64,000 nucleotides of DNA. It comes from SIG622 sp045652245. GTDB lineage: Bacteria > Bacillota > Clostridia > Oscillospirales > CAG-382. The position numbers and the translations under genes were made by a program. Where the stretch lies: NCBI GenBank assembly GCA_045652245.1, contig JAZRTY010000034.1, positions 33,756 to 97,755 of the forward strand. The letters are read 5' to 3'. The notes under the pieces were generated by a model. That model saw nothing but the letters and a program-made list of their open reading frames with translations. It ran no database searches and had not been told where the DNA came from. This document shows, one piece after another, positions 42,601-51,364 of this stretch. Each line of letters starts with the position of its first letter. The first letter of the stretch is position 1.

Positions 42601-42885
42601 TCAGGATTCCGGCAGATTATTATAAAAAATAACCTCATTCTGTTTATTGTAGCCATGCTCCCTTGCAAGCTCTTCAATATACTTATCATTTACTTCCGAA
42701 TTGAATTTACTTTCAAGCTCGTCGAGCTTTAGCTGCTCCTCATAAAGCTTATTTTCCATTTCCTGCTTTTCTTTGAGCAGTTTATTTGTTGAATAGGTAA
42801 GCACCACTATTGCAATCGTCAATGCCACGATTACAAATATCACAACTGTTCTTATCCAAAAATTCGGTCTTTTTGTTCTGTTCAA
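42601..42885 (-). CDS. Septum formation initiator (DivIC/FtsL-like)
   Basis: A 94-residue bitopic membrane protein: short basic cytosolic head, one membrane helix (TVVIFVIVALTIAIVVLTYS) and an extracytoplasmic coiled coil (LLKEKQEMENKLYEEQLKL). It ends with the DivIC-type REHGYNKQNEVIFYN motif. The family takes part in divisome assembly with FtsB/FtsL/FtsQ. Its place after yabQ matches the Bacillus yabP-yabQ-divIC order. GGAGGTTCC lies before ATG 42885. Confidence 0.87.
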   Translation of the reverse strand: MNRTKRPNFWIRTVVIFVIVALTIAIVVLTYSTNKLLKEKQEMENKLYEEQLKLDELESKFNSEVNDKYIEELAREHGYNKQNEVIFYNNLPES

Positions 42886-42904
42886 ATCGCGGAACCTCCG
42901 TAAT

Positions 42905-43411
42905 TTACGTTTTATAAAATCCTTTTCGGGATAAATTTATTTCCCGTCTCAACATATTCTTAGAATTACTTTTTGCTTTTTTTACCTGATATTTACTTAA
43001 TATTAAGGAGAAAATTCTCTTAAAGCTTGTTACAGCAAAAGACAGAATCACAGCAACAGGCTTTAAGAAAAGCGCAATAATTGATTTTAATACCTTCAGA
43101 ATGAATCGGATAATCAAAGTTGCAGTTCTTACAAACAAATTGCTGAGCGTCACCTTATATAAAATAAATCCGAAAACTGCCGCAACGATTTCATACCACC
43201 TTACATATCCGTAATTTGTAAGAAAAATCGCAAACACAAACACGGTGGTATAAATCAGACTGAATAAAAGGTCGTCAATGATATAAAAAATCAGCTTTTT
43301 ACCGAAAATTTCGCGTTTTACCTTGAATATATCGTAAATTGTACCGATTACCGCACCGATTATAAAAAGCCACAGAACAACATAGTTCTGATTTGTCGTA
43401 TAGAAGGTCAC
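42905..43411 (-). CDS. yabQ: Spore cortex biosynthesis protein YabQ
   Basis: A 168-residue membrane protein with about four or five helices, a DIFKVKRE motif after the first helix, and a basic C-terminal tail (KKAKSNSKNMLRREINLSRKGF). In Bacillus YabQ sits in the forespore membrane and is needed for spore cortex formation. It follows yabP by 6 bp. AGGAG is present before ATG 43411. Confidence 0.88.
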   Translation of the reverse strand: MTFYTTNQNYVVLWLFIIGAVIGTIYDIFKVKREIFGKKLIFYIIDDLLFSLIYTTVFVFAIFLTNYGYVRWYEIVAAVFGFILYKVTLSNLFVRTATLIIRFILKVLKSIIALFLKPVAVILSFAVTSFKRIFSLILSKYQVKKAKSNSKNMLRREINLSRKGFYKT

Positions 43412-43417
43412 AAAAAC

Positions 43418-43699
43418 TCAACTCCTAAAAAGCTTCGAGAAGAAGCCCCCGTTTTGTACCTTCATATCCTCATATGCAAGAGATATGAATTTCCCTTTAA
43501 TGCTGACCTTACCCTCTTGCACGCAAAGCTCGGTAATTCGTAGTTCCTCGCCCTCTATTGTTGCACGGTCTTCGCAAATTACAAGTATAATCGATGTCTC
43601 GTCATAGCTTATTACTTCCTCGACCCCTGTAATTTCGATATAATTCCTGTTTATAATTTTAATATCCGAAGTATTAAAGGCAATTTGCTTACTCTGCAT
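43418..43699 (-). CDS. yabP: Sporulation protein YabP
   Basis: A 93-residue beta-rich protein. The YabP family core is visible: the ITGVEEVISYDETSIIL strand pair, then GEELRITELCVQEGKVSIKGK. It is linked with spore coat/cortex morphogenesis and is paired with yabQ as in other sporeformers. GAAAGGAA precedes ATG 43699. Confidence 0.9.
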   Translation of the reverse strand: MQSKQIAFNTSDIKIINRNYIEITGVEEVISYDETSIILVICEDRATIEGEELRITELCVQEGKVSIKGKFISLAYEDMKVQNGGFFSKLFRS

Positions 43700-43765
43700 A
43701 AAATTCTTCCTTTCAACGAATTAAAATCTTTCCTTTAATTGAATCTTATGAGAGCAAATTATCAT

Positions 43766-44011
43766 TTATTCCAAAATAGCCTCGTACATAGTCTGTGCAT
43801 CAGATTTGAGGACGTGTTCCTTTACCTCAAGCACACGGAATTTGAGCTTTTTCTCGCCAAAGGTAATTTCTATAATATCTCCTATTTTGACATCATACGA
43901 TGCCTTGGCAGGTCTTCCGTTGACACTTACATGCTCACTGTCGCATGCGTCATTCGCAACAGTTCTTCGCTTTATGATTCTTGTTACTTTTAAATATTTA
44001 TCAAGTCGCAT
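43766..44011 (-). CDS. rqcP: S4-domain RNA-binding protein RqcP (YabO/HslR-like)
   Basis: An 81-residue single S4 domain: MRLDKYLKVTRIIKRRTVAN, HVSVNGRPAKASYDVKIGD. In Bacillus RqcP holds the P-site tRNA on obstructed 50S subunits during Ala-tailing by RqcH. Its place between mazG/hup and yabP is conserved in Firmicutes. A CGGAGA site lies before ATG 44011. Confidence 0.92.
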   Translation of the reverse strand: MRLDKYLKVTRIIKRRTVANDACDSEHVSVNGRPAKASYDVKIGDIIEITFGEKKLKFRVLEVKEHVLKSDAQTMYEAILE

Positions 44012-44034
44012 ACTGTCTCCGATTTAAAGTGATA

Positions 44035-44057
44035 GAAGCGGGCATAACACCCGCTTC
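44035..44057. repeat. Perfect 8-bp hairpin before rqcP
   Basis: GAAGCGGG (44035-44042) and CCCGCTTC (44050-44057) pair around a 7-nt loop, between the hup terminator and the rqcP start, with no T run on the rqcP strand. It could be a leader structure of rqcP or an attenuated second terminator of hup. Confidence 0.5.
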
Positions 44058-44067
44058 CATAAAAGTG

Positions 44068-44097
44068 CAAAAAACGCTTTCCCTTTATAACGGGAAA
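44068..44097 (-). terminator. Intrinsic terminator after hup
   Basis: Reverse strand: TTTCCC pairs with GGGAAA, then GCGTTTTTT. The stem is short. Confidence 0.6.
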
Positions 44098-44112
44098 TTT
44101 CAAAAAGAATAA

Positions 44113-44406
44113 TTATTTCTTTTTGGGCTTATAAGCAGCAACTGCTTCCTTAAGAGCCTTACCAGCTGAGAATGCAGGTCTGTATGTTGCAGGAACCTTA
44201 ATCTTTGCGCCTGTCTGGGGGTTCTTAGCTTCCTTAGCGTTACGATACTTTGCTGAGAATGTACCAAAGCCAACAAGCTGAATCTTGTCGCCCTTAGCAA
44301 GTGTGTCTGACATTGTGCCGAATACTGCGTTTACAGCATTAGCTGCCTGTTCCTTTGTAAGTCCTGCTTTTGCAGCAACAGCTGCTACGAGTTCTGTCTT
44401 GTTCAT
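44113..44406 (-). CDS. hup: HU-family DNA-binding protein
   Basis: Nucleoid-compacting dimeric protein. MNKTELVAAVAAKAGLTKEQAANAV at the start, then the IQLVGFGTFSAKYRNAKEAKNPQTGAKI DNA-binding arm and PAFSAGKALKEAV show an intact HU. The 97 residues include a Lys-rich C-terminus. It has its own promoter at 44449-44477 and a terminator, so it is expressed separately from the surrounding genes. GGAGACG precedes ATG 44406. Confidence 0.97.
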   Translation of the reverse strand: MNKTELVAAVAAKAGLTKEQAANAVNAVFGTMSDTLAKGDKIQLVGFGTFSAKYRNAKEAKNPQTGAKIKVPATYRPAFSAGKALKEAVAAYKPKKK

Positions 44407-44448
44407 GTTTTTCGTCTCCTTATATTTTTTAATTTATTTGCTATGGAC

Positions 44449-44477
44449 ATTATAGCACTAAATTGCAGAAATTTCAA
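44449..44477 (-). promoter_or_regulatory. hup: Promoter of hup
   Basis: Reverse strand: TTGAAA (44472-44477), 17 bp, TATAAT (44449-44454). Confidence 0.85.
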
Positions 44478-44564
44478 GTGTTTTTTTGGTAATTTTGCAA
44501 CATTTAACAATTTCTTTAATATTAACCTCACTTTTACCCTAAAATGACGCTTTGTAGCTATATT

Positions 44565-45365
44565 TTAAAGTTTTTTAGCCTGATTCCAAAGGGTAATTTT
44601 TTCCAAATTGTTAAGATTTTCCAAAGAAATTCCTTCTTTTTTTGCTAAATTTTCCGTTTTTTCAAAACGGCTTACAAATTTTTCATTCGCTATATATAGT
44701 GCTTCTTCGGCATTTACACCACACATTCTTGATAAATTTGCAACAGCAAAGAGTAAATCCCCTATTTCTTCGGTGAGCATTTCATTGTTATTTTGTTCAA
44801 TTTCTGTCATTACTTCTGTGTATTCTTCAAGTACTTTCTTTGCTGCCTCTTTTTTATCCGGAAATTCAAAGCCAACCTTTGCAGCCTTTCCGGAAAGCTT
44901 TGACGCTCTGACGAGTGCCGGAAGTGCCGACGAGACACCCTTCAGGGAATCGGTTGCGCTTGTCTGTCCCTTTTCCTCTTTCTTTATTGCATCCCAGTTT
45001 TTCAGAACCTCCTCTGAGTCTTTCACATTTACATCAGAAAAGATATGAGGATGACGAAGGATCAACTTTTTGCATACTCCGTCTGCTACGTCATTTATAT
45101 TATATTTTCCTTCGTCCTGTGCAATTTTTGCGTGAAACACAACCTGAAGAAGGACGTCTCCCAGCTCCTCCTTGAGTATTTCGTCATTATTGGTATCTAT
45201 CCCCTCTACTGCCTCGTAGCATTCTTCAATAAGGTTATTCCTTATAGTTTTATGGTTTTGCTCTCTATCCCAGGGACAACCATTTTCTCCTCGCAAAATC
45301 TCCATAATTTCGCACAGATCCGAAAAATTATAGTTTTCCTTTTTCAATAAACTTTCAACCGACAT
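44565..45365 (-). CDS. mazG: Nucleoside triphosphate pyrophosphohydrolase MazG
   Basis: Hydrolyses (d)NTPs to monophosphates, removing aberrant nucleotides and lowering ppGpp precursors in some species. Two MazG modules are visible: the first with NGCPWDREQNHKTIRNNLIEECYE and KEELGDVLLQVVFHA, the second with EYTEVMTEIEQNN and EEIGDLLFAVANLSR. Unlike Bacillus YabN it lacks the N-terminal tetrapyrrole methylase domain (266 residues instead of about 490). It begins 14 bp after the SpoVB-like gene. Confidence 0.95.
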   Translation of the reverse strand: MSVESLLKKENYNFSDLCEIMEILRGENGCPWDREQNHKTIRNNLIEECYEAVEGIDTNNDEILKEELGDVLLQVVFHAKIAQDEGKYNINDVADGVCKKLILRHPHIFSDVNVKDSEEVLKNWDAIKKEEKGQTSATDSLKGVSSALPALVRASKLSGKAAKVGFEFPDKKEAAKKVLEEYTEVMTEIEQNNNEMLTEEIGDLLFAVANLSRMCGVNAEEALYIANEKFVSRFEKTENLAKKEGISLENLNNLEKITLWNQAKKL

Positions 45366-45379
45366 TTATATTTCCTTTC

Positions 45380-47041
45380 CTATTCTCTGATAGCGTGAAT
45401 TTTCTCAAGCAGTTTGCATATTTTTCCACCCTTAGGCAGCATCATAATATCCTCTCTTACAAAGGCTTTCATCAAGGACAACGAAACAAGATATATAATT
45501 CCCGCTGTCGCAACTGCAAGCACAAGGCAAGAAAGGGCAAGTGTTCTGCCGTCAAAAATAGCAGAAAGAGCATTTTCAGACAAACCATAAACCACAAACG
45601 CTCCTATTCCACAAAGGAATGCCGAGACAAAGGGTTTTAAGAAAATCTTTGAAATTTTCGGGAAATAGCCCGTATATTTTACAGTAAAAATTGTGTTCAT
45701 AAGCAGTATTGTAAAGTGACACATAAGGGTACTAATGGCAGCACCGTTTATTCCGATTTGCGGAATACGGACAAGTACACCTTCAACGGCACACTTGACC
45801 AGAATTCCACAGAATGCCGAGACAATCGGCATATATTCTTTATGCCACGCCTGCAGGATTGAGTTTGTAATTGAAATCATTGCAAGGAAGAAAATCGAAA
45901 CAGAGATTATTGAAAGTGCCGTTTTTGTGGCATCACAGTTTGTTATTTGCGTTCCGTCAATGAGCATTTCGGAAAATAGTGTTTTTATAATTCCTTCCGG
46001 CACCGATGCCATACCGATAGCACACGGGAAAGCAATAATTGATGCGACACGAAGTGAGGAATCAATAACGCTCCTTGACTTTTCGGTATCCTTTGATGTA
46101 TATGCCTCTGCAAGATTTGGTAAAAGGCTTATAGCAAATGGATATATAAAGTTAGGTGGCATATTGAAAAGAGGCACGACAATTGAGGTGTATGCACCAA
46201 AGAGTGATATTGCCGTTCCTTCCGAAAGCCCTGCACCCTTAAGTCCTGTCACAATAAGGCTATTGTCAACAAAGCCTGTAAGACCTGTAATACAAGAGCT
46301 AACTGCTATCGGAATACATATAACAATAAGCTCACGAAGTATGCTTTTACTGCTTCTGAGTGACTCGCCGTTTGCGTTCTCAAGAGTTGCCTTTTCATTT
46401 CTACTCTCACGCAGATGGAAATACAGTGCAAACAAAAGGCTGAATACAACACCTATTGTAACACCGGAAATAGCATATGCTGCCGTTATATGCAATTCCT
46501 TTACAGGTAAAAATATAAGTACCGCCGCCATACCTATAAGAAGCTTTGAAAGAGCTTCAATTACCTGTGCGACTGCTGAAAGTGTCATATTCTTTTTACC
46601 CTGATAATAACCTCTGTAGGTTGAGGAAATACAGATAAACAAGAGTGTCGGAGCTATTGCATACATACAGTAGGCAGCATCGGGAATTTCAATTGATGCA
46701 GCATACGATTTTGTGCATATCAGCATAACCGACATCGCTACAAAACCAACTGCTGTAAACAGTCCAAGTGCTACACGCAGAATTTTCTTACTTTCCCGAA
46801 TATTTCCCGTAGCCTGTGAGCTTGCGACCATTCTTGAAATCGCTACAGGTATGCCGGCAGTTGAAACAAGATATATTGTAACATAAAAATTGTACGCAGC
46901 ATTGAAGTACGCCATTCCGTCTCCAAGCATATTGTACATCGGTATGCGAAAAATCGCACCTATTATTTTTACAATTATATTTGAAAGAAGCAGAATCAGT
47001 GCACCAAGCAATAAATTCTGACCTTTTTTAGTTGTATTCAA
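45380..47041 (-). CDS. SpoVB/YabM-like polysaccharide flippase
   Basis: A 553-residue MOP-superfamily membrane protein with about 14 spans, of the SpoVB/Wzx type. Typical blocks: GAIFRIPMYNMLGDGMAYFNAAYNFY at the start, STYRGYYQGKKNMTLSAVAQVIE, and GAYTSIVVPLFNMPPNFIYPF. The order flippase-mazG-(hup)-rqcP-yabP-yabQ-divIC equals the Bacillus yabM-yabN-yabO-yabP-yabQ-divIC region, which supports YabM-like. It probably moves a lipid-linked peptidoglycan or polysaccharide precursor in spore or cell wall synthesis. Confidence 0.88.
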   Translation of the reverse strand: MNTTKKGQNLLLGALILLLSNIIVKIIGAIFRIPMYNMLGDGMAYFNAAYNFYVTIYLVSTAGIPVAISRMVASSQATGNIRESKKILRVALGLFTAVGFVAMSVMLICTKSYAASIEIPDAAYCMYAIAPTLLFICISSTYRGYYQGKKNMTLSAVAQVIEALSKLLIGMAAVLIFLPVKELHITAAYAISGVTIGVVFSLLFALYFHLRESRNEKATLENANGESLRSSKSILRELIVICIPIAVSSCITGLTGFVDNSLIVTGLKGAGLSEGTAISLFGAYTSIVVPLFNMPPNFIYPFAISLLPNLAEAYTSKDTEKSRSVIDSSLRVASIIAFPCAIGMASVPEGIIKTLFSEMLIDGTQITNCDATKTALSIISVSIFFLAMISITNSILQAWHKEYMPIVSAFCGILVKCAVEGVLVRIPQIGINGAAISTLMCHFTILLMNTIFTVKYTGYFPKISKIFLKPFVSAFLCGIGAFVVYGLSENALSAIFDGRTLALSCLVLAVATAGIIYLVSLSLMKAFVREDIMMLPKGGKICKLLEKIHAIRE

Positions 47042-47064
47042 GTCGTTACCTCCAAACTGAAGTT

Positions 47065-48540
47065 TTAGAAATGTTCGTTATAAAATTTTATGACAGCAAT
47101 ACGGTCAAATCCACAGTTTTGTTTTGACAAATATTCATAAGGGTATTTCTGCTCAAAAAGTCGCTCTATTTTTCGTCTATCCGGCGAAACAAGCTTTGTC
47201 ACAGCTCCCGCACCTGCAGAAAACACGCTGTGAAGCTCCTCCATCATAATGATATTATAAAGTCCCTCTTTGCCGGGTTTTGAATACCCCGTATTTTCAA
47301 GATTTCCAACGGTATTCTTTTGCCGGTAAATATAATAAGGGATATAATTTTCGCATCCGAGTTTTTCCTGCGAATAGTCAAGCATCCTTCGCACTCTCAT
47401 ACTGTCTGATAATAAATCGTATGCTTTATCTACATGAAGAACTGATGATTTTTTCAGAGTCAACGAATGTACTGTTATATTTTCGACATTCTGTGCTATT
47501 ACCCTGTCAAGACTTTCGCAAAAGCTCTCTACACTCTCTCCGGGAAGTCCTGCAATAAGGTCGGTATTTATACAGTCAAAGCCTATATTTTTAGCAATAT
47601 CAAGCTTTTCGAGGTAGTCCTCAAAGGTATGTTGTCTTCCGACACTCTTCAGAACCTCGTTGTTTGCACTCTGGGTATTTATACTGATTCTTCCGACACC
47701 GAAATCTTTAAGTGTTTTAAGTTTTCCCTCTGTTACGGTATCAGGTCTGCCTGCTTCATAAGTGAATTCGTGAAGTCTTGTTAAATCAAAATTACCTTGA
47801 ACAGTTGACAGAAGTTTCTTAATTTGTTCATCACTCAAAATTGACGGAGTACCACCACCGACATAAACCGAATAAAGAGAAAGTCCCAACTCTCTTGTAA
47901 TATTTCCGATATTTTGAATATCTGCACAAAGCCTTTCAAGGTAATCAGGTATCATCGAAAGAAGCCTCTGCGTAGAATATGAGACAAAAGAACAATACGA
48001 GCATCTTGTCGGACAAAACGGAACTGAAATATAAAGGCTGAAACTTTTAGGATCAAGACTATGCAGAATTTCCCTCTCCTGACGAGCAATATCTATAAGA
48101 ATATCTGCTTTTTTCGGCTCAATTAAATAAACCGATGTGAATATCTCACGAATCCTCTGCGCATCAAAGCCACGCTCAAAATATGAAAGAGCAAGCTTTG
48201 CAGGACGTATGCCTGTAATTATTCCAAAGGGTGAAGTGTAGCCGTATATATTCTCTGCGCAAACGCAAAATGCCCTACCGACAACTGCCTTAGCAATATT
48301 TATTCCATTCGGATATTTTTCTTTATCCTTTTCAAGCTCGGTTACTGTATATTCCTTTCCCATATCCGAGAGGGTGACACTTACACAAATTCCATTCTCG
48401 TCACTTTGGGCTTTTACATATAGATGCGAGCTTGAAGTGTCGTTTTTTCCAAAGACCTCACACGGGCAATAAAGCAACACAAGTGTCTGAAGATAAAACT
48501 CGGATAGTTCCGGAATATTTGTTTCAAGATGTATTTTCAA
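47065..48540 (-). CDS. hemZ: Coproporphyrinogen dehydrogenase HemZ
   Basis: Radical-SAM enzyme annotated as oxygen-independent coproporphyrinogen III dehydrogenase. The CxxxCxxC cluster motif is in VPFCPTRCSYCSFVS (about residue 173). The GGGTPS strand, the ISINTQSANNEVLKSVGRQHT block and the DLIAGLPGE block all follow. The HemZ type has a ~165-residue N-terminal domain absent from HemN, and it is present here. No other haem genes lie in the window, so the physiological product is uncertain. The start at ATG 48540 has a weak AAAGAGG site. Confidence 0.9.
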   Translation of the reverse strand: MKIHLETNIPELSEFYLQTLVLLYCPCEVFGKNDTSSSHLYVKAQSDENGICVSVTLSDMGKEYTVTELEKDKEKYPNGINIAKAVVGRAFCVCAENIYGYTSPFGIITGIRPAKLALSYFERGFDAQRIREIFTSVYLIEPKKADILIDIARQEREILHSLDPKSFSLYISVPFCPTRCSYCSFVSYSTQRLLSMIPDYLERLCADIQNIGNITRELGLSLYSVYVGGGTPSILSDEQIKKLLSTVQGNFDLTRLHEFTYEAGRPDTVTEGKLKTLKDFGVGRISINTQSANNEVLKSVGRQHTFEDYLEKLDIAKNIGFDCINTDLIAGLPGESVESFCESLDRVIAQNVENITVHSLTLKKSSVLHVDKAYDLLSDSMRVRRMLDYSQEKLGCENYIPYYIYRQKNTVGNLENTGYSKPGKEGLYNIIMMEELHSVFSAGAGAVTKLVSPDRRKIERLFEQKYPYEYLSKQNCGFDRIAVIKFYNEHF

Positions 48541-48609
48541 GCTTCTTTCCTCTTTAATTAAGTATGTATTACCGATGAAAAAAATGCCAGCGGCAATATG
48601 CTTTACTTC

Positions 48610-49083
48610 TTATTTCTTTTTAAGGTCTGCAGAGTCAATAATCAGAGTAATCGGACCGTTATTTTCAATTCTTACCTTCATATGCTCACCGAACACACCC
48701 GTTTCAACACGAAGATTGTGGAGTTTTCTCATTCTGTCTACAAACTTTTCGTACAACTCATTTGCAACATCGGGGGCTGCAGCACCAAAAAATTCAGGTC
48801 TGTTACCGTGTGAACAGTTACCGCAAAGAGTAAAGTTTGAGACCACCATAACAGCAGTATCAACTCCTCTTTCCGAGAGCTGTGCAAGCGATAAATTCAT
48901 TTTATCGTTTTCGTCTGTAAATATACGAAGCTTTGCTATTTTATCACAGAGGACTTCCATATCCTTTTCGGTATCCCCCTGTGCTACTCCCAAAAGCACA
49001 AGGAAGCCTACTCCAATTGAGGAATATTCCTTATCCTCTATTATCATCTGAGAGTAATTTACTCTCTGAACTACTGCTTTCAT
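48610..49083 (-). CDS. dtd: D-aminoacyl-tRNA deacylase
   Basis: Removes D-amino acids (and glycine from tRNA-Ala) from mischarged tRNA. Both signatures occur: SNFTLCG (SQxTLxx motif, with Asn for Gln) and NNGPITLIID (Gly-cisPro motif). N-terminus MKAVVQRV is canonical. The Gln-to-Asn change in the first motif is slightly unusual. Length 157, near the usual 150. GAAAGGAA precedes ATG 49083. It sits between rel and hemZ, as often in Firmicutes. Confidence 0.95.
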   Translation of the reverse strand: MKAVVQRVNYSQMIIEDKEYSSIGVGFLVLLGVAQGDTEKDMEVLCDKIAKLRIFTDENDKMNLSLAQLSERGVDTAVMVVSNFTLCGNCSHGNRPEFFGAAAPDVANELYEKFVDRMRKLHNLRVETGVFGEHMKVRIENNGPITLIIDSADLKKK

Positions 49084-49101
49084 TTTTAATTCCTTTCAAT
49101 A

Positions 49102-51342
49102 TTATGAAAAACCTCTTTGAACATCTATAATGTCAGGTATCTTTTTAATTTTTTGCACTATTACATTGATATGCTCTGTGCTTTTTGTAGTAACTGTAAT
49201 ATTTATTACAAGATTATCCTTTCCCGAAAGTCTTGTATTCAGGGCATGAACAGGAACACGAAGCTCTGTAAACATTTCTGTTATATTGCTTATTACCTTA
49301 AGCGAATTGTTGGCATAAATTGTAAGAAGCGCCTCAAAGCCTTTATTTTTATCGGAGTTTTCAACGGCACTTCTTGCCCACCGTACACTTATCCATCTGT
49401 CCTTTTCACTTTCCTTATCAATTCCTGCAATTGCGTTAGGACAATCATACTTGTGAACAGACACACCAAAGCCACGTGTTACAAAGCCGATAATCTTATC
49501 TCCGGGAAGAGGATTACAACACTTTGCAAATCTTACCTGACAGTTATCTATGCTTTCAACAATAACACTTTGTGAAGCCCCCAGTGCCTTTTCCCTTTGC
49601 CTGTTTTTCTCAGCAATTCTGATTCTTTCAAGATTCTGTGCCTCGATATTCTTTTGTTGTGCTTCAGATATTTCAACTTTTACTATTCTGTCAAATTCGT
49701 CCTTGAGTTTTCCCTCATGCTTTGAAACAGACATTCCACCATAACCGATATTGTTATAAAAATCGTCGGTTGCAGCAAGTCCTATTCTCTTTGCAACATT
49801 CGCTACTATCTCGTTTCTTTGCTGTTCGGTATAACTTCTTCCGAAACGCTTTAAGAGTCTGTCGACCTCATTCTTTCCTTCAATGATATTTTCATCACGT
49901 TTTTCTTTCTTGAACCATTGACGGATTTTGTTTTTCGCTTCTGCCGTTTTTACTATCTTCAACCAGTCTCTACTCGGTCCTTTTGAAGCGGAGGAAGTAA
50001 TAACGTCGACAATCTGTCCCGTTTCAAGCACTGTATCGATCGGTACAATCATACCGTTGATTTTTGCTCCTATCATTGAGTTGCCGACAGCAGAATGAAT
50101 GTTATACGCAAAGTCTATCGGGGTTGCTCCGTTCGGTAATGTGACAACGTCGCCTTTAGGAGTAAATACAAAGGTTTCATCCTCGAAAATATCGATTTTA
50201 AGCGGACGCAAAAATTCATCTGCGTCTCCCGTATCGTCGCTGTTTTCAAGAATTGTTCTTATCCAGTGCAGCTTCTGGGATATATTTTCCTTGTCACTTG
50301 CGCCGGACTTGTATTTCCAATGTGCTGCGATACCATATTCGGCAATCTCGTGCATTTCACGGGTTCTTATCTGTACCTCGAAGGGAATTCCATGCTTTCC
50401 CATTACGGTTGTATGAAGTGAACGGTACATATTCGGCTTCGGGTTTGAAATATAGTCCTTGAAACGACCGGGGATAAGTCTGAAGTTTTCGTGAATAATT
50501 CCAAGTGCAGTATAGCAGTCGAGCTCGGTATCAACAATCAGTCTCATCGCATAAAAGTCATAAATCTGGTCAAAGCTCTTATTCTGGTTATACATTTTTT
50601 TGTATATGGAATAAATAGACTTTACTCGTCCTGACATTTCGAAATGTATATGATTTTCACCGAGGTGCTCTATAACCTGCATCTGGGCATTCTCAAGAAA
50701 ATTCTTATTTTCTCCATATCTTTGTTCAATATAGTTACTAACCTCGTTGTAGCCTATCGGGTCAAGATACTGAAGTGACAGATTTTCAAGTTCCGCCTTG
50801 AATTTACGCACACCGAGTCTATGGGCTAAAGGTGCATACACGTGCATTGTTTCAAGGGCAATCATTCTCTGCCTTTCCTCGCTTTTAGCCGAAAGTGTGC
50901 GCATGTTATGAACTCTGTCACAAAGCTTTATAAATATAACACGGATATCCTTTGACATTGCAAGGAACATTTTACGCAGATTTTCAATACTCTCGTCCTC
51001 TTTTTCCTCAAAATGGATATCGGTAAGCTTTGTAAGGCCCTCAACAAGCTCAAGCACGTCAGAACCGAATTTTTTTCTTATATATTCTGCATCGACCTTA
51101 TCCTTACAATCCTCGAGGGTATCGTGAAGGAGTGCTGCACAAACCGAGTCGGTATCCATACCGAGCTTTGCTACAAGGAGGGCTACCGACACCGGATGAC
51201 ATATATACGGTTCGCCGGATTTACGCAGCTGTCCCTCGTGTAAAAGCTCTGCATATTCGTAGGCATTTGCTATCTTTTCAAAGTCATAGTTCTTATTTGT
51301 ATCACTTATGCCTTTTTTTAGTTGTTCAAAATAGTCTACCAT
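49102..51342 (-). CDS. rel: Bifunctional (p)ppGpp synthetase/hydrolase Rel
   Basis: Makes and degrades the stringent-response alarmone. Domains in order: HD hydrolase (ALLHDTLEDC intact), synthetase (YDFYAMRLIVDT, YRSLHTTVMG, with the RFKD motif typical of bifunctional enzymes), TGS (FVFTPKGDVVTLPNGATPIDFAY), the conserved-cysteine region (RFAKCCNPLPGDKIIGF) and a C-terminal ACT domain. Both active sites look functional. Length 746 is standard. It is directly upstream of dtd (18 bp) and downstream of recJ (22 bp). Confidence 0.97.
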   Translation of the reverse strand: MVDYFEQLKKGISDTNKNYDFEKIANAYEYAELLHEGQLRKSGEPYICHPVSVALLVAKLGMDTDSVCAALLHDTLEDCKDKVDAEYIRKKFGSDVLELVEGLTKLTDIHFEEKEDESIENLRKMFLAMSKDIRVIFIKLCDRVHNMRTLSAKSEERQRMIALETMHVYAPLAHRLGVRKFKAELENLSLQYLDPIGYNEVSNYIEQRYGENKNFLENAQMQVIEHLGENHIHFEMSGRVKSIYSIYKKMYNQNKSFDQIYDFYAMRLIVDTELDCYTALGIIHENFRLIPGRFKDYISNPKPNMYRSLHTTVMGKHGIPFEVQIRTREMHEIAEYGIAAHWKYKSGASDKENISQKLHWIRTILENSDDTGDADEFLRPLKIDIFEDETFVFTPKGDVVTLPNGATPIDFAYNIHSAVGNSMIGAKINGMIVPIDTVLETGQIVDVITSSASKGPSRDWLKIVKTAEAKNKIRQWFKKEKRDENIIEGKNEVDRLLKRFGRSYTEQQRNEIVANVAKRIGLAATDDFYNNIGYGGMSVSKHEGKLKDEFDRIVKVEISEAQQKNIEAQNLERIRIAEKNRQREKALGASQSVIVESIDNCQVRFAKCCNPLPGDKIIGFVTRGFGVSVHKYDCPNAIAGIDKESEKDRWISVRWARSAVENSDKNKGFEALLTIYANNSLKVISNITEMFTELRVPVHALNTRLSGKDNLVINITVTTKSTEHINVIVQKIKKIPDIIDVQRGFS

Positions 51343-51364
51343 AGTACCACCATCTATAAAATTA

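Noticed and set aside
45735..46604. A 289-codon forward frame
   Set aside because: It is antisense to the SpoVB-like flippase; Ser/Ile-rich shadow translation of a membrane gene.
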